Source of the DNA: Actinokineospora enzanensis DSM 44649
GTDB lineage: Bacteria > Actinomycetota > Actinomycetes > Mycobacteriales > Pseudonocardiaceae
Assembly (NCBI RefSeq): GCF_000374445.1
Contig: NZ_KB894435.1
Span: 1-64,000 of the forward strand
Reading direction: 5' to 3'
DNA length: 64,000 nt
Shown: positions 31,598-39,980 of the stretch, in pieces
Layout of the letters: the number at the start of each line of letters is the position of its first letter
Numbering within the stretch: position 1 is the first letter of the stretch
Position numbers and translations under genes: made by a program
Notes under the pieces: generated by a model
Seen by the model: only the letters and a program-made list of their open reading frames with translations
Databases searched by the model: none
Told to the model about the DNA's origin: nothing

Positions 31598-32281
31598 CGG
31601 ATTCACCTCTCGGGGAAAGTCCGCCGCCCCGGAGAGGGCGGCCCGGGAAAGTCGTACCGTCTTCCGCTCCGTCGACGCCAGCGGTCTCACCCGGGCCGGT
31701 GACGGCCGTGGATCATTGCACGAGCCAAAGGGGGGACAATAAACGAACGCCACCGCCCCACGCAGAGCGCGTCCCAGGCCCACCGGGCCACACCACGCGG
31801 ACACACAGTCAGGCCGACCGCCGCCACGCAAACGACACTCGGCACGCCTGCCTACGCTTTCATCCGTCCCCGAAGCCCTGTTCTCGATTGGCCGGAGAAT
31901 ATCGAAAAAAGGCGTGGAAGGGATTCCGGGCACTGCTCCGAACCGGTCCACGACAAGGCGGGCGGGACCATCCGCGACGGCTTGTGTCCACAATGGACCT
32001 CTCGGTGCCAACCGAGCCGCGAGAGGGGTCTGGGCATAGGCCGCTCTCGCGGCCCGGTTGGTACTTGTCGGTCGTACCGCTCGGTGGCGGTCTGCGGGGT
32101 CGAACCCTGTGAACGCGGGACACGGTAGAAGAAGTCGTGCGGCGCGGGATACCTCCGAATGGCGCAAGACATCCCCGGTCGCCCGGCCGGACATGACGGA
32201 TCCGACCGAGCGCCGGGATCGGCTACGGGCGAAAGTCCTCAACATGGGACCGTCCACGGCAGGCAGATCGATTCAGTGGTG
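31598..32281. other. 684-base gap without a convincing gene
   Basis: Lies between the 3' end of the three-gene radical SAM operon and the 5' end of the SGNH esterase gene. Small frames on both strands lack start context and family similarity. It holds the esterase leader, an AT-richer patch around 31905-31920 and a long hairpin at 32005-32064. Confidence 0.6.
32005..32064. repeat. Long inverted repeat (24-base arms, 12-base loop)
   Basis: The arms 32005-32028 and 32041-32064 pair at 21 of 24 positions. Both contain the core CCGCGAGAG and its complement CTCTCGCGG. No run of T follows, so a simple terminator is not obvious. It could fold as a structured RNA or be the remnant of a small palindromic element. 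Confidence 0.7.
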
Positions 32282-32896
32282 TCAAAGACATGTTTCCCAA
32301 CGTTCACCCCGGCGCATCCACAGTGGACGGGTGACCGGGCTCGCCTCGGTGGGGTCGAACAGCACCGGGGCCGGGGTGACGTGGACCAGCAGCGCCTCGT
32401 GGTAGACCTCGTGGTCGGACAATATCCAGTCGTGCGGATATCCCGCCGTGCGCCAACGGGCGCGCCAGAGCGTGGTTTCCTCCGGCGCGGCGCGTTCGAC
32501 CAGTTGGACGCGGTCGACGCGCAGGCCCCGTTCGGTGAGCAGCTCGGCGGCCAGACAGGCGAGCACGCCGCAGTCCAGGGTGCGGGTGGTGGGGATGTCG
32601 CACCAGGCCAGCGGCCAGGGGTTGGGGCCCCAGGCGAAGTAGCGGAACAACCAGTCCAGGCCGAAGGTCGTGACGTCCGCCCGCCGGGCGGGGGTGGCGC
32701 AGGCGCGGTCGTGCGCCAGCAGCCAGGAGCGGACGTCGGCGCAGGGCGGGCAGGAGTGGTGCGTGGTGAGGCGGGCAGGTGGGTGGGTAGGTACAACAGC
32801 AGGTGGGTGGGTAGGTACAACAGCAGGTGGGTGGGTGGGTACAACAGCGGGTGGGTGCGTAAATGTGACAGCGGACGGGTGCGCTGGGGAGATCAC
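32282..32896 (-). CDS. Transglutaminase-like protein with octapeptide-repeat N-terminus
   Basis: 204 residues, not recognised as a named family. The GTG start overlaps the stop of the ATP-grasp/decarboxylase gene (GTGA), which argues that the frame is real. Residues 14-40 are repeats of PTHPPAVV. A CPPC pair follows at 49-52. The C-terminal 130 residues have Cys109 in LDCGVLACLAAELL, His166 in VYHEALLV and Asp181 in LFDPTE. Their order and spacing fit the Cys-His-Asp triad of transglutaminase-like thiol enzymes (proteases, amidases, acyltransferases). No signal peptide. Likely role: release or transfer of an acyl product made by the two upstream enzymes. Triad assignment is inference from pattern. 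Confidence 0.65.
   Translation of the reverse strand: MISPAHPSAVTFTHPPAVVPTHPPAVVPTHPPAVVPTHPPARLTTHHSCPPCADVRSWLLAHDRACATPARRADVTTFGLDWLFRYFAWGPNPWPLAWCDIPTTRTLDCGVLACLAAELLTERGLRVDRVQLVERAAPEETTLWRARWRTAGYPHDWILSDHEVYHEALLVHVTPAPVLFDPTEASPVTRPLWMRRGERWETCL
32777..32872. repeat. 24-bp tandem repeat (three copies plus one diverged)
   Basis: Units start at 32777, 32801 and 32825; the first two are identical and the third differs at one base. A fourth unit (32849-32872) has diverged. Each unit is eight codons and encodes Pro-Thr-His-Pro-Pro-Ala-Val-Val on the minus strand. Codons such as GTT, GTA and CCT are rare in this genome, which suggests a recent expansion. Confidence 0.9.
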
Positions 32897-35163
32897 GGGC
32901 GCACCCCGAAGCGGTAGCTCATGCCCGCGTCGTACGCGCCCGCGTCCAGGAACAGGACGTGGTCCCCGGGGGCCAGCGCGGCGGGCAGGGCGACGCCCTC
33001 GCGCGGCTGGTCGTGCTCCATGCACAGCCTGCCCAGGATCACCTCGTCGCCGGGGCCAAGGCGCCGCCAGGACCCGCCCCGGCGGCGCCACAGCACCCGG
33101 TGCGGGTGGGTGACCCAGTCGGGCAGCTCGGCGACCGAGGCGTCCACCACGGCAGCCCGGCCGGACGGGTCCTCGCGCACGTCCAGGACCGTGGCGAACA
33201 CCGCCATGGCCCGCTCCACCAGGAACTTCCCCGGCTCGAACAGGATCTCCTCCAGCGGGCCCAGCTCGCGGACCGCGACCCGGGCGGCGCGGCCGAGCAG
33301 GCCGCCGAGCACCGCGCGGGAGGTGCCGGGTACCCAGCCGCCGCCCAGGTCGACGCAGCTCACGCGGGTGTCGGTGCGGGCGCACAGGTCGGCGGCGACG
33401 GTGATGGCCGCGGTGAACTCGCGCAGCCACACCCGGGGGCCGATGCGGCTGGCGGCGTGGTGGAAGTGCAGGCCGAGGCGCGACACGGCGGCGGCACGCA
33501 GCGCGTCGGCGACCCGCCGGTAGGTGACCGGGTGGGTGACGTCGACGCCGAAGCGGGAGGTCAGGTCGCTGGGGGCGAGCCGCAGGCCGAGCACGTCGGT
33601 GTGCACCAGGCCGCGGCCGACCAGGTCGACGGTGCGCTCCAGGTCGGTGAGCGAGTCGCAGAACACGGCGCCGAACTTGGTGGGGCCGCCGTCGAAGCGC
33701 CACCACTTGGCCGGGCCGGTGAGCACCACGTGGTCGGCCGGGAACCCGGCGTCCGCGCAGAACGCGGCCTCGGACTGGGAGATCACCTCGACCAGCGCGC
33801 CGCGCCGCAGCACGGTGTCCAGGACGCGCCGGTCCGGGTTCGTCTTGACCGAGTAGGCGAAGCGGGTGCGGACGCCGGTCGCGTGCGTGACGTCCTGGCA
33901 CACGCCGGTCAGTACGTCCATCGCGCGGCGCAGCGCCCCCGGGAACAGCACGCGCGCGGGTGAGACGCCCGGGTCGACCGGCAGCGCGGCGGCGACGTCG
34001 CGCGCGGTCTCTTCATCCGGTTCGCCGGTTTCCGCGTGCGGGACCGGGGTGACCAGCCGCCGGGCGAGGACCGGCATCTCCGACGGGTGCTTCCCGCTGG
34101 CGGGCACCGGCGGTGTCACACGGGCGGCGGCGGTGAGCACGGCGGCGGTGCGCGGGGTCACCGGGATCTCCTCCACGGTCCGGACGAACCCGCTCGCGTA
34201 CGCCTTCTCCTTGCCCTGCTGGGTGATCCCGGTCGCGGCGGCCACGAGCCGGGCGGGCAGGTTGGCGCCGGTGAGTGTCGCGCCGTGCACCCATGCCGGG
34301 AAGCGCGGGTTCACCTCCAGCAGATAGCGCTCCCCGGTCCGGGTGTCGCGCACGATCTCGACCTCTCCCCCGCCGGTCCATCGCGTGGCGCGCGCGAACT
34401 CCGTCACGCGGCGCAGTCCGTCCGCCCGCACCGGTTCGACGGTTCCCGCCCAGGTCTTGCCTTCCTCGGTCACCATCGTCTTGCGCATGGCGCGCGCGCC
34501 CAGCAGTTCACCGTCGAGCGCGGCGAACACCACCGATTCCTCCACTCCGGCGATGTGCCGTTGCACCAACACGTCCTCGTCCCCCCAGGTGGCGCGGATA
34601 TGCCCCAGAGCGTTGAACAACTCCACGCGCGTTGTGGCGAATACCGCCTGATAGCGCGACCCCTTCACCCACACCTGCCAGCCGTGCGCGGCCGCGAACT
34701 CCGCGGCTTCCTCGATCCCACCGACCCGTCGGTACTCCGGCACGGACAGGCCGAGCAGTTCCGCGGCACCCACCCCGGGTTTGACCACGAGCGCGAACGC
34801 GGCCGCGGGGGGCAGCAACAGCGCGGGGTGTCCGGGGTGGTGGGTGGCGAGCAGTCCGGCCTCCAGGTCCAGTCCCGGCAGGAACACCGCCCCCGAGGAC
34901 TCCACGATGGACACCAGACCCGAGCACAGCCCCGCCAGGTCCGCGGTGTCCCAGCCGGGTCTGATGTGCACGCGGTCGAACACGGTGGCGCTCAGGCCGG
35001 TGGCGCGCGGCGAGTAGTCCAACGCCGAGAGCCACAGCCGCGGCCACGCCAGCCTCAGCGACCGTGCCAGGCCCAGCCCCGGCGACGGATTGGGTCCACT
35101 ATGGACTCCGGACAGCACGACCGCGGGCAACCCGCGCGGTGCGGCGGACACGGTGCCAGACAA
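32893..35163 (-). CDS. ATP-grasp ligase fused to a PLP-dependent decarboxylase
   Basis: 756 residues with two enzymes in one chain. The N-terminal part (to about 330) is an ATP-grasp domain: VWVKGSRYQAVFA, EDVLVQRHI, a glycine-rich GGGEVEIV and YLLEVNPRFPAW with metal-binding Glu and Asn. The C-terminal part (about 400-756) is a fold-III PLP enzyme of the ornithine/diaminopimelate decarboxylase group: Schiff-base Lys440 in AYSVKTNP, LHFHHAAS, DLGGGW, and Cys714 in GRLCMEHD followed by DAGAYDAGMSYRFG. All catalytic residues look intact. The TTG start is chosen for its GAGAGG site, nine bases after the radical SAM stop. The nearest known parallel is the BtrJ (ATP-grasp)/BtrK (decarboxylase) pair of butirosin synthesis, which is not fused. 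Confidence 0.85.
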   Translation of the reverse strand: MSGTVSAAPRGLPAVVLSGVHSGPNPSPGLGLARSLRLAWPRLWLSALDYSPRATGLSATVFDRVHIRPGWDTADLAGLCSGLVSIVESSGAVFLPGLDLEAGLLATHHPGHPALLLPPAAAFALVVKPGVGAAELLGLSVPEYRRVGGIEEAAEFAAAHGWQVWVKGSRYQAVFATTRVELFNALGHIRATWGDEDVLVQRHIAGVEESVVFAALDGELLGARAMRKTMVTEEGKTWAGTVEPVRADGLRRVTEFARATRWTGGGEVEIVRDTRTGERYLLEVNPRFPAWVHGATLTGANLPARLVAAATGITQQGKEKAYASGFVRTVEEIPVTPRTAAVLTAAARVTPPVPASGKHPSEMPVLARRLVTPVPHAETGEPDEETARDVAAALPVDPGVSPARVLFPGALRRAMDVLTGVCQDVTHATGVRTRFAYSVKTNPDRRVLDTVLRRGALVEVISQSEAAFCADAGFPADHVVLTGPAKWWRFDGGPTKFGAVFCDSLTDLERTVDLVGRGLVHTDVLGLRLAPSDLTSRFGVDVTHPVTYRRVADALRAAAVSRLGLHFHHAASRIGPRVWLREFTAAITVAADLCARTDTRVSCVDLGGGWVPGTSRAVLGGLLGRAARVAVRELGPLEEILFEPGKFLVERAMAVFATVLDVREDPSGRAAVVDASVAELPDWVTHPHRVLWRRRGGSWRRLGPGDEVILGRLCMEHDQPREGVALPAALAPGDHVLFLDAGAYDAGMSYRFGVRP

Positions 35164-35172
35164 GGCGTCCTC

Positions 35173-36480
35173 TCACTGCCCCAGGGCGAAGTAGGCGGCC
35201 AGGCGCGCGTCCTCGCGCACCCGCAGCTCCGACCACAGCGCCTCGTACTCGGGGCGCGGCAGCTCGGAGTAACCGTCGTTGTGGTCGGAGTAGTCCTGGA
35301 AGGCGGTCGCGCTCAGCTCGGCCGCGGACATCCGGGCGCGACCCGCCGCGACCGCGCCGCGCTCGCCGAGCGGCGTGCGCGGCAGCGGGTAGTAGCGGTA
35401 GGCGTCGAAGGCGAGCCGGGGCACGGCGTCGATCAGCGCCAGGGTCTCGCGGGCCTGCGCGGCGCCCTCCCCCGGCCAGCCGATGCCGATCGAGGCGCGG
35501 ATCACGAACCCCAGGTCCATGGCCCGGTTGAGCACCTCGGCAGGCGGCCGCCGCAGCGACCCCTTGGCCAGCCTGCCGCGGGTGGCCGCGGCGGCCGACT
35601 CGACGCCGACGTAGAGGGCGCGGAACCCGGCCCGGTGCATCGTCGCGAGCAGGTCCGGATAGCGGTCCAGATCGGTCAGCTGCGCGTCGCAACCGAACCG
35701 GAATGGACTGCCTTCGGCGATCTGGCGCGCGCAGAAGTCGCGAACCCGGACCTGTCTCGCGTCGATGAAACAATCGTCTACGAAGTAGAACCCACGTGCG
35801 CCGGTGACGTCATTGAGCGTGTGCAGATCCACGTGCAGTTTCGGCGCCGACACATACCGGAAGCGCGCGCCCGGGTACTGGGCGTTGAGATAGCAGAATG
35901 TGCAGCGGCGAGTGCAGCCACGCGCGGAGGCGACGTGCAGTCCGGGCACGCCCATGTTCGGCCAGTACCTGCCCGGACTCACGTAGTCGGACAACTCCGG
36001 CCACCAGCTCGGCACACCGACCTCGTCCAGGTCGGGTGGCTCGTGTCCCTCGATGAGCCCGGCGGGCCGGGGGCGGGCGGCCAGCCAGGACACCAGCGCC
36101 TGCTCGCCGTCGCCGCGGAACAACGCCGACACACCGCGCCAGATCGGGGCTTCCGGGTCGGGGAACGTGCTGACCAGCGGTCCGCCCGCGACCACGGGCA
36201 GGTCCGGGTCGACCGCGGTCAGGTGGTCGACGGCGGCCCGGAACCGGCGGGCGCCGACGCCCTGCTTGGCGGTCAGCCCGACCACCGTGGGCCGGGTGTC
36301 CGCGAGCGCGGCGTCCAGGCTCGCGGCGAGGTCGGCGCCGTTGAGGTCGAGCGCGCGCACCTCGTGCCCGGCGGCGCGCAGCGCGGCACCCAGGCACAAC
36401 ACGCCCCACGGCGGAAATGCGACGGGATTGCCGTCGTCGTGGATCCCCGGGTGCGCTAGCAGAACCCGCTCACGGTCCAT
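35173..36480 (-). CDS. Radical SAM protein with N-terminal B12-binding-like domain
   Basis: 435 residues. Residues 1-150 resemble a cobalamin-binding Rossmann domain (PPWGVLCLGAALRAAGHEV, VVGLTAK, VVAGGPLVSTFPD) but lack the DxHxxG cobalamin ligand. The radical SAM domain has Cys189, Cys193 and Cys196 in GCTRRCTFC and the later blocks FYFVDDCFIDA, ALYVGVESA and RASIGIGWPGEG. It should cleave S-adenosylmethionine to start a radical reaction. First gene of the operon with the ATP-grasp/decarboxylase and the transglutaminase-like protein. Relatives act as methyltransferases, cyclases or C-C bond formers; the exact reaction cannot be named. Confidence 0.88.
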   Translation of the reverse strand: MDRERVLLAHPGIHDDGNPVAFPPWGVLCLGAALRAAGHEVRALDLNGADLAASLDAALADTRPTVVGLTAKQGVGARRFRAAVDHLTAVDPDLPVVAGGPLVSTFPDPEAPIWRGVSALFRGDGEQALVSWLAARPRPAGLIEGHEPPDLDEVGVPSWWPELSDYVSPGRYWPNMGVPGLHVASARGCTRRCTFCYLNAQYPGARFRYVSAPKLHVDLHTLNDVTGARGFYFVDDCFIDARQVRVRDFCARQIAEGSPFRFGCDAQLTDLDRYPDLLATMHRAGFRALYVGVESAAAATRGRLAKGSLRRPPAEVLNRAMDLGFVIRASIGIGWPGEGAAQARETLALIDAVPRLAFDAYRYYPLPRTPLGERGAVAAGRARMSAAELSATAFQDYSDHNDGYSELPRPEYEALWSELRVREDARLAAYFALGQ

Positions 36481-36525
36481 GCGACTCCCTTCACCACATC
36501 GCGCATCGGGGGCGGGCAGACCCCT

Positions 36526-36542
36526 GTTACCCATTCCGTAAC
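36526..36542. promoter_or_regulatory. Inverted repeat in the radical SAM operon promoter
   Basis: GTTAC, seven bases, then GTAAC, lies 46 bases upstream of the radical SAM start. It is in a 309-base gap shared with the divergent Ada-AlkA gene. A repressor or activator site is plausible; no regulator gene is adjacent. Confidence 0.4.
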
Positions 36543-36789
36543 CCTGTACTCGATCCGGTGACACCCTCGATCACACGTTGTCATCGGGTATTGCGGTCGA
36601 CGACGGGAACCATTTCGGGAACCGCCGCCGAAGCCTGACCGGGTGTGACGGGAATGCGTCATGCCACTGGGCCGAAAGGGTATTCCCGGCCCGCGGCGAT
36701 CATCGTTCGCAGCGGACGCCCACCGGGAGTCGACCATCGTGTCGTTTTCTCGCTGGTACGGGCCGCCCGCGCGAGCGATGCTGGACGTC

Positions 36790-38250
36790 ATGCACTCCGA
36801 CACCGAACGGTGCGTCCGCGCCGTCCAGTCCAAGGACGCGCGGTTCGACGGCTGGTTCTTCACCGCCGTGCTCACGACCCGGATCTACTGCAGGCCGAGC
36901 TGCCCCGTGGTGCCGCCCAAGCCGCACAACATGCGGTTCTACCCGAGCGCGGCCGCCGCGCAGCAGGCCGGTTTCCGGGCGTGCAAGCGGTGCAGGCCGG
37001 ATGCCACGCCCGGCTCGCCGCAGTGGAACGAGCGCGCCGACCTGGTCGGCCGGGCCATGCGGCTGATCGCCGACGGCGTGGTGGACCACGGCGGGGTGCC
37101 CGCGCTGGCCGCCCGGCTGGGCTACAGCGTGCGCCAGGTCGAGCGGCAGCTGCGCGCGGAGCTGGGCGCCGGTCCGCTGGCCCTGGCGCGGGCCCAGCGC
37201 GCACAGACCGCCCGGGTGCTGATCGAGACCAGCGCGCTGCCGATGACCGAGGTGGCCATGGCCGCGGGGTTCGGCAGCATCCGCACGTTCAACGACACGG
37301 TCCGCGAGGTGTTCGCCCTCTCCCCCACCGACCTGCGCAGACGCTCGGCGGGCCGGGACCGGCCGACGATCGGCGAGCTGTCCGTGCGGCTGCCGTTCCG
37401 GGCGCCGCTGTGCCCGGACAACCTGTTCGGCCACCTCGCCGCCACCGCCGTGCCCGGGGTCGAGGAGTGGCGGGACGGCGCCTACCGCCGCACCCTGCGC
37501 CTGCCGCACGGGCACGGCGTGGTGGGCCTGCGGCCGCTGCCCGAGCACATCCGCTGCGACCTCGCCCTGACCGACCTGCGGGACCTGTCGGTGGCGATCA
37601 GCCGGTGCAGGCGGCTGCTCGACCTGGACGCCGACCCGGTCGCGGTGGACGAGCTGCTGGCCCAGGACCCGGCGCTGACCGCGCTGGTGGCCAAGAACCC
37701 GGGCAGGCGGGTGCCGCGCACGGTCGACGGCGCGGAGCTGGCCGTGCGCGCGGTGCTCGGCCAGCAGGTGTCCACCCAGGCCGCGCGTACGCACGCGGGC
37801 AGGCTGGTCGAGGCGCACGGCGAGCCCGTCGCCGACCCCGGCGGCGGCCTGACCCACCTGTTCCCGGAGACGGCCGCGCTCGCCGAGCTGGACCCCGAGC
37901 GGCTGGCCCTGCCGCGCAGCCGCCGCACCACCCTGACCGGCCTGGTCGCCGCGCTGCCCCGGATCGACCTGTCCCCCGGCGGCGACCGGCAGGCCGCCCG
38001 CGACGACCTGCTCGCGCTGCCCGGCATCGGCCCGTGGACAGTGGAGACGGTGGCCATGCGCGCGCTCGGCGACCCCGACGCGTTCCTGGCCAACGACCTG
38101 GGCATCCGCCTCGCCGCCGAGCACCTGGGCCTGCCCACCACCCCCGCCGGGCTCACCGCCCGCGCGGCGGCCTGGCGGCCCTGGCGCGCCTACGCCGTGC
38201 AGTACCTGTGGGCGACGAGCGACCACCCCATCAACATCCTGCCCGTCTGA
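36790..38250 (+). CDS. alkA: Ada-AlkA fusion: methylphosphotriester acceptor, AraC HTH and DNA glycosylase
   Basis: 487 residues from the chosen ATG; an in-frame ATG twelve bases earlier is possible. Domain order: an Ada zinc domain with Cys34, Cys38, Cys65 and Cys68 (Cys34 being the methyl acceptor), an AraC-type HTH at about 80-195 (GGVPALAARLGYSVRQVERQ), and an AlkA glycosylase with its helix-hairpin-helix LLALPGIGPWTVETVAMRAL and the catalytic Asp in FLANDLGIR near 436. It removes alkylated bases and also works as the methylation-activated transcription factor for the ada regulon. The start is chosen because family members begin MHxDxxxCxxAVQSKDARFDGWF. Confidence 0.93.
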   Translation: MHSDTERCVRAVQSKDARFDGWFFTAVLTTRIYCRPSCPVVPPKPHNMRFYPSAAAAQQAGFRACKRCRPDATPGSPQWNERADLVGRAMRLIADGVVDHGGVPALAARLGYSVRQVERQLRAELGAGPLALARAQRAQTARVLIETSALPMTEVAMAAGFGSIRTFNDTVREVFALSPTDLRRRSAGRDRPTIGELSVRLPFRAPLCPDNLFGHLAATAVPGVEEWRDGAYRRTLRLPHGHGVVGLRPLPEHIRCDLALTDLRDLSVAISRCRRLLDLDADPVAVDELLAQDPALTALVAKNPGRRVPRTVDGAELAVRAVLGQQVSTQAARTHAGRLVEAHGEPVADPGGGLTHLFPETAALAELDPERLALPRSRRTTLTGLVAALPRIDLSPGGDRQAARDDLLALPGIGPWTVETVAMRALGDPDAFLANDLGIRLAAEHLGLPTTPAGLTARAAAWRPWRAYAVQYLWATSDHPINILPV

Positions 38251-38272
38251 ACCATCTGTCGAAAGGAAGCCA

Positions 38273-38794
38273 GTGACCACCCCCGTCCGGCTCGCCGAGC
38301 CCGGCCCCGGTCCCACCCGCTACACCACCGTCGGGTCCGTCATCGGCGAGCTGCTGCTGACCGGCGACGGCACGTCCCTGACCGGCGTCTACATGGGCCT
38401 CGACCACCGGCACTTCACCGGCATCGGCGCCGACTGGGTGCCCGACCCGGCCCCGTTCCGCGCGGTCGCGGCCCAGCTGGCCGCCTACCTGGCGGGCGAG
38501 CTGCGCGAGTTCGACCTGCCGCTGGCGCCGCGCGGCACACCGTTCCAGCGCGAGGTGTGGACGGCACTGACCACCATCCCGTGGGGACACACCACCACCT
38601 ACGGCTCGCTCGCCCACCGGCTGGGTCGCCCGACCGGGTCACGCGCGGTCGGCATGGCCAACGGCCGCAACCCGGTCTCGATCGTCATCCCCTGCCACCG
38701 GGTCATCGGCGCCGACGGCTCGCTCACCGGCTACGGCGGCGGCCTGCCGCGCAAACGCCACCTGCTGGCGCTGGAGGGACTCACGCTCGTGTGA
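38273..38794 (+). CDS. ogt: Methylated-DNA-[protein]-cysteine S-methyltransferase
   Basis: 173 residues with the suicide motif PCHRV (Cys141), preceded by GRNPVSIVI, and the HTH segment IPWGHTTTYGSLAHRLGRPTGSRAVG. It repairs O6-methylguanine by irreversible transfer to its Cys. GTG start with GAAAGGAAG in front, 22 bases after the Ada-AlkA stop, so the two form an adaptive-response operon. A short 3' portion of the N-terminal domain is normal for this length class. Confidence 0.96.
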   Translation: MTTPVRLAEPGPGPTRYTTVGSVIGELLLTGDGTSLTGVYMGLDHRHFTGIGADWVPDPAPFRAVAAQLAAYLAGELREFDLPLAPRGTPFQREVWTALTTIPWGHTTTYGSLAHRLGRPTGSRAVGMANGRNPVSIVIPCHRVIGADGSLTGYGGGLPRKRHLLALEGLTLV

Positions 38795-38863
38795 ACCCAC
38801 GCACGGACACGCGGTACACGGGCCCGCATCGGGTACGCCCCTCTGCGACGGAGGGAGGTCCCG

Positions 38864-39967
38864 GTGTCCGAGACCTGGACGCGGACCGCGACCGCGCTCG
38901 CGGTCTACGCGGTGTTCCTGCTGGTCGAGCGGCTCGCCCTGCGCGCGGTGCGCGGGCTGGGCAGACGCGCGGTGGTGCTGTCGTCGCTGTCGGAGCACAC
39001 CCGCGCGCCGCTGCGCTGGTTCATGGCGGCGGTGGTGCTGTGGTCGACCGTGCGGGAGGTGCTGCCGCACGCGCTCGACCACCTGCTGTCGTTGGCGTTG
39101 ATCGCCACCGGCGCGTGGCTGCTGGCCGGGACTCTGGTGTCGGTAGAGCACACTGTGCTGTCGCGGCTGCGGGTGAACGAGCGGGACAACCGGCACGCGC
39201 GCCGCATGCAGACCCAGATCACCCTGGTCCGCAGGGTGACCGTGGCGGCGGTCGCCGCGCTGGCGTTCGCCGCGATGCTGATGACGTTCCCGGCGGCGCG
39301 CACGGCGGGCACCAGCCTGCTGGCCTCGGCGGGGGTCATCGGTGCGATCGCCGCGTTGGCCGCGCAGTCCCTGCTGGGCAACGTGTTCGCCGGGCTGCAG
39401 ATCGCGTTCAGCGACGCGATCCGGTTGGACGACGTGGTCATCGTGGAGGGTGAGTGGGGGCGGATCGAGGACATCACGCTCACCTACCTGGTCGTGCACA
39501 TCTGGGACGACCGGCGGCTGGTGATCCCGACCGCGCGGTTCATGTCCCACCCGTTCGAGAACTGGACCCGCCGCGAGGCCGCGCTACTCGGCACAGTGGA
39601 ACTCGATGTGGACTGGGCGATGCCCGTGGACCGGATGCGCGCGGAGCTGCGGCGGATCGTGGAGGACAACACGGAACTGTGGGACGGCCGGGTGTGTGTC
39701 CTGCAGGTGACCGAGGCGGTGCACGGCATGGTCCGCGTGCGGGCGTTGATGAGCGCGGCGGACGCGCCGACGTTGTTCGACCTGCGTTGTCTGGTGCGGG
39801 AACGGTTGGTGGCGTGGACAACCAGCGAACACCCCTACGCGGTTCCCCGCCTGCGCACCGAACCCGTCGGGCACGGTCCGCGCCACCACGAGGAGGCCGA
39901 ACCGGACCGGTTGTTCGGCGACACCCCGGACGGGCGTAAACGAGTTCACGCGTTCAGCGATCACTGA
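38864..39967 (+). CDS. MscS-family mechanosensitive channel
   Basis: 367 residues: four N-terminal membrane helices, the pore-lining TM3-like segment with alternating Gly and Ala (SAGVIGAIAALAAQSLLGNVFAGLQIAFSD by position 160-190), the beta domain (IRLDDVVIVEGEWGRIEDITL) and a C-terminal cytoplasmic alpha/beta cap. It opens under membrane tension to release solutes in osmotic downshock. GTG start behind GGAGGT. It lies downstream of ogt on the same strand, probably with its own promoter. Confidence 0.93.
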   Translation: MSETWTRTATALAVYAVFLLVERLALRAVRGLGRRAVVLSSLSEHTRAPLRWFMAAVVLWSTVREVLPHALDHLLSLALIATGAWLLAGTLVSVEHTVLSRLRVNERDNRHARRMQTQITLVRRVTVAAVAALAFAAMLMTFPAARTAGTSLLASAGVIGAIAALAAQSLLGNVFAGLQIAFSDAIRLDDVVIVEGEWGRIEDITLTYLVVHIWDDRRLVIPTARFMSHPFENWTRREAALLGTVELDVDWAMPVDRMRAELRRIVEDNTELWDGRVCVLQVTEAVHGMVRVRALMSAADAPTLFDLRCLVRERLVAWTTSEHPYAVPRLRTEPVGHGPRHHEEAEPDRLFGDTPDGRKRVHAFSDH

Positions 39968-39980
39968 TACAACCGTCCAC

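Noticed and set aside
32085-32125. GGGGTCGAACCC looked like a tRNA T-arm
   Set aside because: The stem and seven-base loop do not fit a T-arm, and no acceptor, D or anticodon arm can be drawn around it.
31699-32257. Small frames in the gap left of the transglutaminase-like gene
   Set aside because: Composition is unlike neighbouring genes, there is no start context, and the frames pass through the 24-base-arm hairpin.
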